Positions 34,686 through 43,703 of a stretch of DNA of 52,809 nucleotides are shown one piece after another. The DNA is from CBDATB01 sp965199745 (GTDB taxonomy: Bacteria > Bacteroidota > Bacteroidia > Cytophagales > Flammeovirgaceae). The translations under genes and the position numbers were made by a program. The DNA is taken from NCBI GenBank assembly GCA_965199745.1, contig CBDATB010000002.1, positions 1-52,809 of the forward strand. The letters are read 5' to 3'. Every line of letters starts with the position of its first letter. The stretch's first letter is position 1. The notes beneath the pieces were generated by a model. The model was not told the DNA's origin, searched no databases, and worked only from the letters and a program-made list of their open reading frames with translations.

Positions 34686-36620
34686 ATGAAGATTATTAAA
34701 ACACTGCTACTGATTATCTTATATGGTTTGCTTGCCTGTCAGGAAAAACCTGAGCAGCTTTCTCAGTACCATACCGTACCACCTACATCTTTTGAAGATG
34801 CTCCCAACTGGGCTAAAGAGGCTATTTGGTATCAAATTTATCCAGATATATTTAGGAATGGCGATAAAAGTAATGATCCGAGACCGCAGGATATCCTCGG
34901 ATCATATCCAGGGCATATTCCTGCCGAGTGGAAGGTGGCAGATTGGGGTACAGACTGGTACGAAGTCCCGAAATATTACGATGAAATCAAGGGTAAAATT
35001 GATAGTCAAGGTCATGAAATTAAATATTTCGGGCAATTTCAATCTTTAAGGCATTATGGTGGAGACATTCAGGGAATCATTGATAAGTTGGCTTACCTCG
35101 ATTCATTAGGGGTAAATGCCTTATACATTCAACCCCTTTATGATGCTCCCTCAAACCATAATTTTGATGCTAGAAACTGGCGACATATCGATATTAATTT
35201 CGGACCTGACCCCAACGGAGATAAGGCGATTATAGAAAATGAAATACCAGATAATCCAAGTACTTGGCAGTGGACTGCTGGCGATAAACTTTTCTTGAAA
35301 TTGATAGCTGAGGTGCATAAACGAAGTATGCGGTTAATTATGGATTATTCTTGGAATCATGTAGGCACCGAGTTTTGGGCGTGGAAGGATGTTGTCGAAA
35401 ATCAGCAAAAATCGAAATATGTCGATTGGTTCTGGGTCAGTGCATTTGACGACCCCAATACTGCACAAAATGAATTCAGATACCCGGCTTGGCTGGAAGT
35501 TGTCAAAACATTAATACAGGTCAAAGAGACCGAATACATAACGCATGTACCCGAGTCTCATTATTGGGAGGGTAATTTTGTGAGCCAAGATATTAAAAAC
35601 CATATTTTTGCCATTACAAAACGCTGGCTTGACCCCAATGGAGACGGCGACCCCTCGGATGGTATTGATGGGTTTAGGCTTGATGTTTGTGCAGAAGTAC
35701 CACTAGGTTTTTGGAGAGAATATAGGAAAGTAGTCAGAGACATTAATCCCAATGCTTATTTAGTTGGCGAATCATGGTTTAGCAGATATCCAGATGCGAT
35801 GCTTGACCCTGAGCCTACCTTGCGGGGAGATATATTTGACGGCGTAATGAATTACCGATGGTTTAAAGCATCACGCGAGTTTTTTGTTCATCCCAATTAT
35901 GCCATCTCGGCTACAGCATTTGTAGACAGTCTGAAGCGAATTACAGCTAATATTCGCATGCAAAATAATCAGGCAATGATGAACACAGGAGCAACACACG
36001 ATACACCTCGTTTACTAACTTCTGTGTTCAACTATAAAAATAAGTATAAATACGGTGCGTCACCCAATGCTGAGAATACTTACAAAATTTACAAACCTGA
36101 TGAAATGGCCTACCAGACAGCCCGAATGATACTTGCTAATCAATTTACATTTATTGGAGCGCCTCACATATGGCAGGGAGAAGAAATGGGAGCATGGGGG
36201 GCAGACTTTCCGGATTGTAGAAAACCTATGATGTGGCCAGAAATAACTTTTGAAGATGAAGAAGCACATCCTTTTGGCATAGAACGCCCCATTGATAAAG
36301 TAAAGATGAATAAAAAAGTATTCGACTATTATCAAAAACTTATTCAGCTAAGGAAGTCAAGTCCTGTGTTGATTTATGGCAATGTCGACTATATCTTGGC
36401 AGATGATAAAAACCAAGTATTAGCCTATAGTAGATACTATGACAACGATGAAGTAATAGCTATATTTAACGCCTCTGCTCAAGAAAAAGAAATTGAACTA
36501 AGTACTCATCAGAAAGGAAATATTAAAGATTATTTTGGCAACCAATCAGTGAAAAAAGAGGGCAAAAAAGTTACGCTGACCTTAGCAGGTAGGTCTACGG
36601 CAATACTTATCAAGGTCTGA
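34686..36620 (+). CDS. GH13 alpha-amylase-family lipoprotein
   Basis: An exported lipoprotein (MKIIKTLLLIILYGLLAC, lipid on Cys18) with a GH13 (beta/alpha)8 barrel. Conserved regions are seen in order: MDYSWNHVG (219-227), GFRLDVCAEVP with nucleophile Asp333, VGESW with acid/base Glu362, and GATHDTPR with Asp439. A C-terminal beta-domain completes the 644 residues. The unusual N-terminal part (PRPQDILGSYPG, WGTDWYEVP) is like cyclomaltodextrinase/neopullulanase relatives, so cleavage of alpha-1,4-glucans or maltodextrins at the cell surface is likely. A sodium:solute symporter gene follows 355 bp downstream. Confidence 0.9.
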   Translation: MKIIKTLLLIILYGLLACQEKPEQLSQYHTVPPTSFEDAPNWAKEAIWYQIYPDIFRNGDKSNDPRPQDILGSYPGHIPAEWKVADWGTDWYEVPKYYDEIKGKIDSQGHEIKYFGQFQSLRHYGGDIQGIIDKLAYLDSLGVNALYIQPLYDAPSNHNFDARNWRHIDINFGPDPNGDKAIIENEIPDNPSTWQWTAGDKLFLKLIAEVHKRSMRLIMDYSWNHVGTEFWAWKDVVENQQKSKYVDWFWVSAFDDPNTAQNEFRYPAWLEVVKTLIQVKETEYITHVPESHYWEGNFVSQDIKNHIFAITKRWLDPNGDGDPSDGIDGFRLDVCAEVPLGFWREYRKVVRDINPNAYLVGESWFSRYPDAMLDPEPTLRGDIFDGVMNYRWFKASREFFVHPNYAISATAFVDSLKRITANIRMQNNQAMMNTGATHDTPRLLTSVFNYKNKYKYGASPNAENTYKIYKPDEMAYQTARMILANQFTFIGAPHIWQGEEMGAWGADFPDCRKPMMWPEITFEDEEAHPFGIERPIDKVKMNKKVFDYYQKLIQLRKSSPVLIYGNVDYILADDKNQVLAYSRYYDNDEVIAIFNASAQEKEIELSTHQKGNIKDYFGNQSVKKEGKKVTLTLAGRSTAILIKV

Positions 36621-36975
36621 TTGATAGAGTGGTTAATGAATCTAATATAATAAAACATTTTAAATTACTTATTTTAAATATCTCCATCAAAACTTGTGTT
36701 CAGCAAACGCTGCAAATCCCTACAGCCACAGCAGCCCTTCCCCCAAATACCCGATATTTTAATACATGGACATATCCTTTTTTGAGTAAAATAGCTTTTT
36801 CAATTTAATGAAGCTAAATAATTATAGGATATGCTCCATTTTGAGAAGAAATACTGAAGGAAACACACACTCTGTGAGAGGGATGCGAGCCTGAAAAAAT
36901 AATTTGTTTATTTCTTAACTAGTAATAATATTTGAATAATAAATTTATTTTTTGTGAACGAAACCAGAAATATAT
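36621..36975. other. Intergenic stretch before the symporter gene
   Basis: No gene is seen. It holds one large nested palindrome (36766-36839, listed separately) and a very AT-rich end that probably includes the symporter promoter (a near-consensus TATTTTTTG lies about 25 bp before the ATG). Confidence 0.45.
36766..36839. repeat. Nested palindrome between the GH13 and symporter genes
   Basis: The outer arms ATGGACATATCCT (36766-36778) and AGGATATGCTCCAT (36826-36839) pair along 13 bp with one bulged C. Inside them TAGCTT (36792-36797) pairs with AAGCTA (36811-36816). The unit could fold into a 74-nt two-part hairpin in RNA or be a small palindromic repeat. Confidence 0.6.
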
Positions 36976-38694
36976 ATGCAAAACTTTACAACAGACTTCA
37001 GTCTATCGGTAATTGATATTACAATTATGGTAGCCTATGGTATACTCATTATTTTGTACGGGCTGTGGCATGCCAAACGCAAAAGTGCAGAAGAATATTT
37101 TCTAGGAGGCAGGTCTATGACTTGGCCAATAGTGGGGATTTCTTTATTTGCTGCCAACATATCGAGTTCTACTTTAATCGGCTTAGCTGGGGATGCCTAC
37201 AAGACTGACACCCATGTGTATAATTATGAGTGGTTAGCAGCGGTAGTTTTAGTATTTTTTGCTGTTTTTTTTATGCCTTTTTACCTTAAATCAAAGATAT
37301 ATACCATGCCTGAATTTCTGGAAAAACGCTACGATAAACGGGCGCGATACTACTTTTCTTTTGTTACTTTAATCGGTAATATTTTGGTAGATACAGCTGC
37401 GGGTCTGTACGTGGGAATGTTGGTATTGAGAATTATCTTCCCACAAATACCTACCTGGCTTATCATTATGATGCTGGCAGTTGCGGCTGCGGCTTATACT
37501 ATTCCGGGTGGTTTATCCTCAGTAGTACACACAGAAGTGGTGCAGGCTTTATTATTAATTATGGGTTCTATTTTACTCACTTATTTTGCATTTGAGCATG
37601 TAGGAGGGTGGACTGGTCTGATAAGTGGCTTAGAAGCCATGAAGGGGCAGGCACCAGTGGGTAATCAAACGCCCGAAGAGATTTTTAGCCTAGTGCGACC
37701 TCTCTCTGATGACTTTATGCCTTGGACAGGGCTACTCTTTGGGGCACCTATTCTAGGCTTTTATTTTTGGGCTAATAACCAGTTTATGGTGCAGCGGGTA
37801 TTGGGCGCAAAGGATTTAAACCATGGACGGATGGGAGCTATTTTTGCCGGTTTTCTTAAACTGCCTGTTATACTGTTTATGGTTTTTCCGGGTACGGTAG
37901 CTATTTTATTGTTTTCAGATTTGGATCTGACGGGCTTAAATTATACTGTTATCAGGGAGGGAAAAAGTGTGCTTTGTACTAGCCTGAACGACTGCCCAAA
38001 TATGACTTATCCGGTATTGATTTTTAACCTCTTACCAACAGGTATTATCGGTTTGGTATTAGCTGGTTTGCTGGCGGCAATGATGTCGAGTGTTTCAGCA
38101 GTATTTAACTCTGCTTCTACTTTAATTACTATGGATTTTATTAATAATATGCGCCCTGGTTTGAGTAGCAAACAGTTGGTGCGGGTGGGGCAAATCACTA
38201 CGTTGGTGTTAGTATTTTTGGCTGCTGCTTGGACCCCGCAAATAGATAGGGTAGGGTCTCTTTTTCTTTATTTGCAAGTAGTTATTGCTTTTACCTGCCC
38301 GCCGGTAGTGGGTGTATTTCTTTTAGGAATTTTCTGGCGAAGGGCTAATGCTGATGGAGCAATTACTGGTCTGTTAGTTGGGTTTTTTATAGCAATTTCT
38401 TTACTGACGTTGCAAATTTCTGAACCTCAAGCAGGCATGTTAAAAATAATTGCAGATATACATTTTCTGCACAAAGCTGTTATTTTGCTCTTTGCTTGTT
38501 TACTCATTCAGATTGTAGTTACTTTAGCAACCTCATCGAGACAAGGTAAGGAATCGCAGCAGTTAATTTGGACAAAAGATTTTTACATTCAAGAGACAGA
38601 AGAATTGAGAGGCTTGCCTTGGTACAAAAACTTTAGGATATTATCGTTATTTTTATTGATTGTTACTGCTATTGTGGTAGGAATTTTTTGGTAA
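36976..38694 (+). CDS. Sodium:solute symporter (SSS/SGLT family)
   Basis: A membrane transporter of 572 aa with about 14 hydrophobic helices. It should import a solute, most likely a sugar, with Na+. The family marks are SAEEYFLGGRSMTWPIVG (36-53), ISLFAANISSSTLIGLAGDAY with residues of the first broken helix, MPEFLEKRYDKRAR, and AAAYTIPGGLSSVVHTEVVQ. The later GLLAAMMSSVSAVFNSASTLITMD block holds the serines of the second sodium site. It follows a GH13 glycosidase gene, which fits uptake of released sugars. The nqr operon 3 kb upstream could supply the sodium gradient. Confidence 0.9.
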   Translation: MQNFTTDFSLSVIDITIMVAYGILIILYGLWHAKRKSAEEYFLGGRSMTWPIVGISLFAANISSSTLIGLAGDAYKTDTHVYNYEWLAAVVLVFFAVFFMPFYLKSKIYTMPEFLEKRYDKRARYYFSFVTLIGNILVDTAAGLYVGMLVLRIIFPQIPTWLIIMMLAVAAAAYTIPGGLSSVVHTEVVQALLLIMGSILLTYFAFEHVGGWTGLISGLEAMKGQAPVGNQTPEEIFSLVRPLSDDFMPWTGLLFGAPILGFYFWANNQFMVQRVLGAKDLNHGRMGAIFAGFLKLPVILFMVFPGTVAILLFSDLDLTGLNYTVIREGKSVLCTSLNDCPNMTYPVLIFNLLPTGIIGLVLAGLLAAMMSSVSAVFNSASTLITMDFINNMRPGLSSKQLVRVGQITTLVLVFLAAAWTPQIDRVGSLFLYLQVVIAFTCPPVVGVFLLGIFWRRANADGAITGLLVGFFIAISLLTLQISEPQAGMLKIIADIHFLHKAVILLFACLLIQIVVTLATSSRQGKESQQLIWTKDFYIQETEELRGLPWYKNFRILSLFLLIVTAIVVGIFW

Positions 38695-38725
38695 TTCAGA
38701 CTGCTGAGGGTTTTGTATATGCTCA

Positions 38726-40267
38726 TTAAAAATCTTCTGGTGCCACTATGAGTATCTTCTCTTTATCAAGTATTACGGTTCCTGTGGGTACCCCTTTGGG
38801 TTTTCTGACGAACTTTTTGGGCGTATAAGTTACTGGACACAGTAGATCGTTTTTTCTTTTGGAGTAATAGGCTGCTAAGGCAGCAGCTTTCTCGATAACT
38901 GGCTGAGGAAATAGTCTTCCCGGCTGATGTTTAATCACTACATGCGAACCACCTACGTCTTTGGCATGAAGCCAAAGGTCTTCTTTGTAAGCATATTTTT
39001 TGGTAAGCAAGTCGTTAGAAAAGGCATTTTTACCCACCCAGATATGATAGCCCATAAAAGTGAACTGACGGAAAGGCCTTTGTATATACTCTTGATTGCT
39101 ATGATTTAGGTGGTTTTGTTGTAAATAATTCCTTAACGACTTAACATCTTTTATCGATTCAATAGTTTTTATATGGGTCTGTATGCTTGCGAGCTGTTGT
39201 TTCTTTTGGGTAATAGATGATTCAAGTTGATGTAGTTCTTTCTTTTGATTTTTAGCTTTTCTATATAAACGCTCTGCATTTTTTTGCGGACTTAGCTGAT
39301 TTTTTAGTTTAATATCTATTGTTGTATTTTGGTAAAAATTGTAAAGCCTAACTTTTTTTTCTCCAGTTGTAATCTTATGTAAGTTTGCCATAATAATATC
39401 TGCCTGCTGACCATACCGAACACTTTCTGCTAAATCACTTAGTTTTTGGCTAGTTTTTTCGATATAATTTTGCGTTTGTACAACGCTTTTTTGCAAGGTT
39501 TTTAATATCAAATCTCTGTCCTTTTTAATGTAAAATACTCTGGCAAAATATTTATAAAAAACGTTTGCTGCTGTGATAGCCTTCTTGCCTGTCCACAATA
39601 CTTCACCATCCGAAAACAAGGAAAGTGCGATATGTTTACCACGCTTGGCTACATAAAAGTTGTTTTGCTCCATTTCACTCAGTACCTTTTGTATTAATGC
39701 CCATTGTTGCTGTTGATCCATGATATCAAAACCCTTTTGCTGCAAAACCGCTGTTATAGGCTTTCCGAAAGTAGGAAAAACTTTTTTTAGCCCGTTCTTA
39801 CAGAAATTTTCAAGGTTTTGGTTAATTGGGCGATTAAGATTTTGCAACTCAATTTTCCAATCTGCACTATAGCGGTTTTGAAACATTTTCAATGTTTTTT
39901 TTTTATACATCAGTAAAATATTCGAACGATTGCCAAAGAGTTTAAATAAAATAGTGTAATTGTCCTCCAGAACTATAGAAAAGCAACGTTCATTTAAAAA
40001 AGTGTGTACATCAATTACCTTTTTGCCATAAGTCTCTTCAAATAAGTCTACACTATTGCGGCGGCTACGCTCATAAGTTTCAGAAAAAGAAAGGGCATTG
40101 ACATTTGTAATAAAAACTGCTTTAATCCAAAATTCTTCCTCTACATTGGCAAAGCCCATCACTAGCTCACCTTTACTCTGAGTAAAACAAACATTGATAT
40201 TAAAGTTTTTTAAACGAATAGAAAGGGCTACTGCCAGCTTTTTGAGATAGTAATAATTACAATGCAA
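38726..40267 (-). CDS. NFACT-family protein (RqcH/Rqc2-like)
   Basis: Members of this family bind stalled 50S subunits with peptidyl-tRNA and add C-terminal tails to nascent chains for degradation (RqcH), or are related fibronectin-binding-like proteins. The 513-residue product has a diverged NFACT-N domain, a coiled coil (about 270-395, KKQQLASIQTHIKTIESIKD) and the NFACT-R domain with DLWLHAKDVGGSHVVIK, the family signature. The far N-terminus is shorter than in RqcH of Firmicutes, and HhH residues are hard to see. It is the only rescue-related gene here, convergent with the symporter gene. Confidence 0.82.
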   Translation of the reverse strand: MHCNYYYLKKLAVALSIRLKNFNINVCFTQSKGELVMGFANVEEEFWIKAVFITNVNALSFSETYERSRRNSVDLFEETYGKKVIDVHTFLNERCFSIVLEDNYTILFKLFGNRSNILLMYKKKTLKMFQNRYSADWKIELQNLNRPINQNLENFCKNGLKKVFPTFGKPITAVLQQKGFDIMDQQQQWALIQKVLSEMEQNNFYVAKRGKHIALSLFSDGEVLWTGKKAITAANVFYKYFARVFYIKKDRDLILKTLQKSVVQTQNYIEKTSQKLSDLAESVRYGQQADIIMANLHKITTGEKKVRLYNFYQNTTIDIKLKNQLSPQKNAERLYRKAKNQKKELHQLESSITQKKQQLASIQTHIKTIESIKDVKSLRNYLQQNHLNHSNQEYIQRPFRQFTFMGYHIWVGKNAFSNDLLTKKYAYKEDLWLHAKDVGGSHVVIKHQPGRLFPQPVIEKAAALAAYYSKRKNDLLCPVTYTPKKFVRKPKGVPTGTVILDKEKILIVAPEDF

Positions 40268-40408
40268 ATCAGTATTATTTTGGGCTGTTAACCCTCTTTA
40301 ATCAATTCAGATAAGCCCATTGATGTACTTTGAGTAAGGCTACTGAGCAAATAGCCTATATATAAATCTAACATTTCTGCAGACAAATATTTTTTAAAAT
40401 TAATAACT

Positions 40409-41116
40409 TCAGCGGTCGACTTTCTCCCAATACTCTTTACTGTAAATATCTACATTAAAACCTAATAAATCTAATATCCAGAGTTTTGTATCCCACAAAA
40501 GCACTGACCATACTCCTCCTTCTATAAATCGGCGTGGAGAGGTGCTAACTTTTTTTGCTAATAGCACCATTTTTCCTTCACAAGCTATTTGACGGGAGAA
40601 ATGGGCAGCTTCCATGATGCGCTTTTTGGGAAAACCACCGAGTCTATCGAAAACACACTTCCTAACAAAAATTGCTTGATCGCCATAATAGCACTTGTCG
40701 AGGCGATAGCGAATTCTATTGATCACGGTAACTATGTACAAACTAAATGAAGATTGTGTCAAACCAAATTCAAAAGCCCCTCCATGCGCACCTGCCTGTA
40801 CCTTGCTCAAAATCAGCCGATCGTAGCCTTGTGGTAGAAGTGTATCTGCATCGAGAAAAAGTAAAATATCACCTGTTGCTTGTCGTCCACCCATGTTGAG
40901 TGCGGCATATTTTTTTCCTTTTAACTCTGGTGCTGAGAAAGTTTTTATTCCTTTATTTTTCAGCAAGCAAACAGTAGCGTCAGCGGACCCTGTGTCTATC
41001 ACAATAATTTCTTTTACTATGTCCATTTCCGACGCCTTTTTAGTGCAATCAATGGTTTGTAAAATATATGAAGCCTCATTTAAGGTAGGGATAATAATAC
41101 TTATTGTCATGGACAA
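40409..41116 (-). CDS. Family 2 glycosyltransferase (TIGR04283-like)
   Basis: A 235-residue GT-A enzyme: ISIIIPTLNEASYILQT at the start, VIDTGSADATV, and DILLFLDADTLLPQGYD with the DxD metal site. The later GAFEFGL and YGDQAIFVRKCVFDRLGGFP fit the TIGR04283 group of glycosyltransferases, some of which sit in arsenosugar gene clusters. No arsenic genes are near, so that role is not supported. There is one hydrophobic stretch near the C-terminus (SVLLWDTKLWILDLLGF). Acceptor and donor are unknown. Confidence 0.75.
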   Translation of the reverse strand: MSMTISIIIPTLNEASYILQTIDCTKKASEMDIVKEIIVIDTGSADATVCLLKNKGIKTFSAPELKGKKYAALNMGGRQATGDILLFLDADTLLPQGYDRLILSKVQAGAHGGAFEFGLTQSSFSLYIVTVINRIRYRLDKCYYGDQAIFVRKCVFDRLGGFPKKRIMEAAHFSRQIACEGKMVLLAKKVSTSPRRFIEGGVWSVLLWDTKLWILDLLGFNVDIYSKEYWEKVDR

Positions 41117-41493
41117 TTACGAATTAGGGGTCAAAAAGGTAAGATGTAAATCACAGATTCTTATGAAAGAAAACGTAACCAGTGGTCACTGTTACTTATG
41201 TACGTGCCATTCCAGCAAAAATGCTTGCAAAAAAGAACATTTATTTTCTTATCCCTGACAATAGCTTTGTTTTTGTAATTATTCTCCTTATTTTTACTTT
41301 GTCTTTTGGGTAATTTCTTTGTTGTTTGTGCTGCCCTCACAACATAAAAATAAGGATTTTTTTTAGTTGATTGTACGATTCATATTAACCATTTGTCTGT
41401 ATTTCACTATATATTTAAAGTTTTGACATTTTAAAAGGCATGGTATTGGAATTGTGAAATATTTTAATTACTCGAAAAAAATGTCAATAAACC
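41117..41493. other. Intergenic stretch between a glycosyltransferase gene and waaA
   Basis: This is the divergent region of two genes. The only frame of note is a 31-codon plus-strand ORF (41163-41258) whose product contains HCYLCTCHSSKNAC; its status is unknown. The rest is AT-rich and holds no clear operator or hairpin. Confidence 0.4.
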
Positions 41494-42771
41494 ATGCTCA
41501 TCTATTATTTTAGCATATGTTTATATAGGTGGGGAATTTTTTTATTTTCTTTTTTCAACTCTAAAGCTCGTTTTTTTATACAAGGTAGGAAAGGTATCTT
41601 TCAAAAGCTCAGAGAAGAATTTCAGAAAAACAAAAAACCTGTCCTATGGATACACGCCGCTTCGCTGGGAGAATTTGAACAAGGTCGCCCGGTTATAGAA
41701 AAGATACGAGTACAATTCCCACAATTTATTATACTACTCACCTTTTTTTCTCCGAGTGGCTATCAAGTTATGCAACACTATGATAAGGTTGATTTTGTTT
41801 GTTATCTGCCCATAGATAGCCCAAGTAACGCCCGAAGGTTTATCCAAATCGTACAACCTCGTTTTGTTATTTTCATTAAATATGAGTTTTGGCATTTTTA
41901 CATTGCACGACTTAGAGCAATAAATATTCCTATTATTTCGGTTTCGTCTATTTTTAGAGAAGAGCAAATTTATTTTAAAATTTACGGTCATTTCTACCGA
42001 AAAATTTTGAGAAATATAAGTCATTTTTTTGTACAAAATCAGGAATCTGCACAACTACTTCAAGGTATTGGCATTACTCAGGTTTCTATAAGTGGAGATA
42101 CTCGTTTCGATAGGGCTGTACGTATTCTGAGCGGTCGGGAGAATATTCCTATGGTAGAGAAATTTTCAGCAAGCCACCAAACTCTCGTCATTGGCAGTAG
42201 TTGGCAGCCAGACATAATGCTCAATGCCCTAGTAATTAGAGATTTAAATATAAATCTAAAAATAATTGTTGCTCCCCATGAAATTACAGAGAAAAATATT
42301 CAGCATATCAAAAAATCATTTGCATATCAAAAAATTGTATTATTCTCACAAGTTAGGGGTATCGATGACTTGAAGCAAAAAAATTTGCTCATCATAGATA
42401 ATGTGGGCATGCTCAGCAAACTTTACCGTTATGCCGATATAGCTTTTATTGGAGGTGGTTTCTATAAGAATGGCTTACACAACATTTTGGAGGCGGCTAC
42501 TTACGGCGTTCCGGTAGTATTCGGAAGATATTTTCGAAAATTTCACGAAGCACGCTCACTTGTGGACTTAGGCGGTGCTTTTTGTGTGCATGAGGCTAAG
42601 GAACTAAAAATATTATTCAGAAAATTTTTAACAGAAGAAAGTTTTAGAAAAAAAACAGGAGACATTTGTAGTAAGTATATCCGCTCAGGTGTCGGAGCGA
42701 CGAATAAAGTTATGAAATATCTTATCGAGCATCTAGTTTTCGGCAAAAATATCAAATATGAAGAACGGTAA
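41494..42771 (+). CDS. waaA: 3-deoxy-D-manno-octulosonic acid (Kdo) transferase
   Basis: WaaA (KdtA) adds Kdo to lipid A precursors at the inner membrane during lipopolysaccharide synthesis. The 425-residue GT30 enzyme has the N-terminal membrane anchor (YYFSICLYRWGIFLFSFF), VLWIHAASLGEFEQGRPVIE (the acceptor-side motif with the catalytic glutamate), LPIDSPSNARRFIQIVQP, IKYEFWHFYI, and the C-terminal FIGGGFYKNGLHNILEAATYG. The 3' end overlaps rsgA by 14 bp. The protein predicts a Gram-negative outer membrane with Kdo. Confidence 0.93.
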   Translation: MLIYYFSICLYRWGIFLFSFFNSKARFFIQGRKGIFQKLREEFQKNKKPVLWIHAASLGEFEQGRPVIEKIRVQFPQFIILLTFFSPSGYQVMQHYDKVDFVCYLPIDSPSNARRFIQIVQPRFVIFIKYEFWHFYIARLRAINIPIISVSSIFREEQIYFKIYGHFYRKILRNISHFFVQNQESAQLLQGIGITQVSISGDTRFDRAVRILSGRENIPMVEKFSASHQTLVIGSSWQPDIMLNALVIRDLNINLKIIVAPHEITEKNIQHIKKSFAYQKIVLFSQVRGIDDLKQKNLLIIDNVGMLSKLYRYADIAFIGGGFYKNGLHNILEAATYGVPVVFGRYFRKFHEARSLVDLGGAFCVHEAKELKILFRKFLTEESFRKKTGDICSKYIRSGVGATNKVMKYLIEHLVFGKNIKYEER

Positions 42772-43693
42772 TAAAGGACTCGTGATGAAGTCCACCGGCT
42801 CATGGTATAAAATTTACGAAGAGAGTACAAAAAAAATATATAAAGGACGATTGCAAGGAAAATTTAGAATTAAAGAAATGAAGGTGACCAACCCAATTGC
42901 TGTAGGTGATTATGTTTCTTTTAATATTGAAAAAGATAGTTGTGCAGTAATTATTGATAGTATTCTAAATAGAGAAAATTACATCATCCGGCGCTCTACT
43001 CACAAAGTTGCTCATACACATATTATCGCTGCCAATATTGACTTAGCTATTTTGATGTGTACTTTGCATACGCCCAAAACATCTACTGGTTTTATAGACC
43101 GCTTTTTAGTAAGTGCATCGGCTTATGGAATACCGGTTTTATTGTTATTTAACAAATCGGATACTTGGGGGGAAAAACATCGAAACAGGCAAAAAAACTT
43201 AAGTGAGATGTATGAAGCTGTAGGTTACCCTTGTATGGCTATTTCATCTTTAACAGACGAATATTTTGAAGAACTAATGGAAAGGGTGTTAGGTAAAAAA
43301 AGCCTGATTGCTGGACACAGTGGCGTGGGAAAGTCTACCCTGATTAACCGTCTCGCCCCAAGTATTCAACAACAAACTGCTGCGGTTTCTTCTTTTGCTA
43401 ATAAAGGAGTACATACTACTACTTTTGCAGAAATGTTTCTGGTTACTTCAGATACCTTTGTAATAGATATTCCCGGCATTAAAGAACTAGGTATTGCAAA
43501 TATGGAAAAGCAGGAGTTGGGCTTTTTGTTCCCTGAATTTAAGGAATATATTCCAAATTGTAAATTTCATAATTGCAGCCATACTAACGAGCCTAAATGC
43601 GCTGTTAAGCAAGCTGTTGAAGATAAAAGTATTTATTTAGAGCGATATAAAAGTTATCTGAGTATACTTTATAACGAGGATAATAGACGGTGA
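42758..43693 (+). CDS. rsgA: Ribosome small-subunit-dependent GTPase A
   Basis: RsgA is a circularly permuted GTPase that helps mature the 30S subunit. The 311-residue protein shows the OB fold first (GLVMKSTGSWYKIYEES), then the permuted G motifs: LLLFNKSD (G4), AGHSGVGKSTLINRL (G1), DIPGIKELG (G3), and a zinc-binding end with CKFHNCSHTNEPKC. It overlaps waaA by 14 bp, so the two are translated from one message. The start at ATG 42758 is likely; an in-frame ATG at 42785 is the alternative. Confidence 0.94.
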   Translation: MKNGNKGLVMKSTGSWYKIYEESTKKIYKGRLQGKFRIKEMKVTNPIAVGDYVSFNIEKDSCAVIIDSILNRENYIIRRSTHKVAHTHIIAANIDLAILMCTLHTPKTSTGFIDRFLVSASAYGIPVLLLFNKSDTWGEKHRNRQKNLSEMYEAVGYPCMAISSLTDEYFEELMERVLGKKSLIAGHSGVGKSTLINRLAPSIQQQTAAVSSFANKGVHTTTFAEMFLVTSDTFVIDIPGIKELGIANMEKQELGFLFPEFKEYIPNCKFHNCSHTNEPKCAVKQAVEDKSIYLERYKSYLSILYNEDNRR

Positions 43694-43703
43694 TTGACAA
43701 ATG

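Noticed and set aside
40409..41116. An arsenosugar-synthesis role for the TIGR04283-like glycosyltransferase
   Set aside because: No arsenic-related gene (arsM, radical SAM partner) is near; only the family resemblance supports it.
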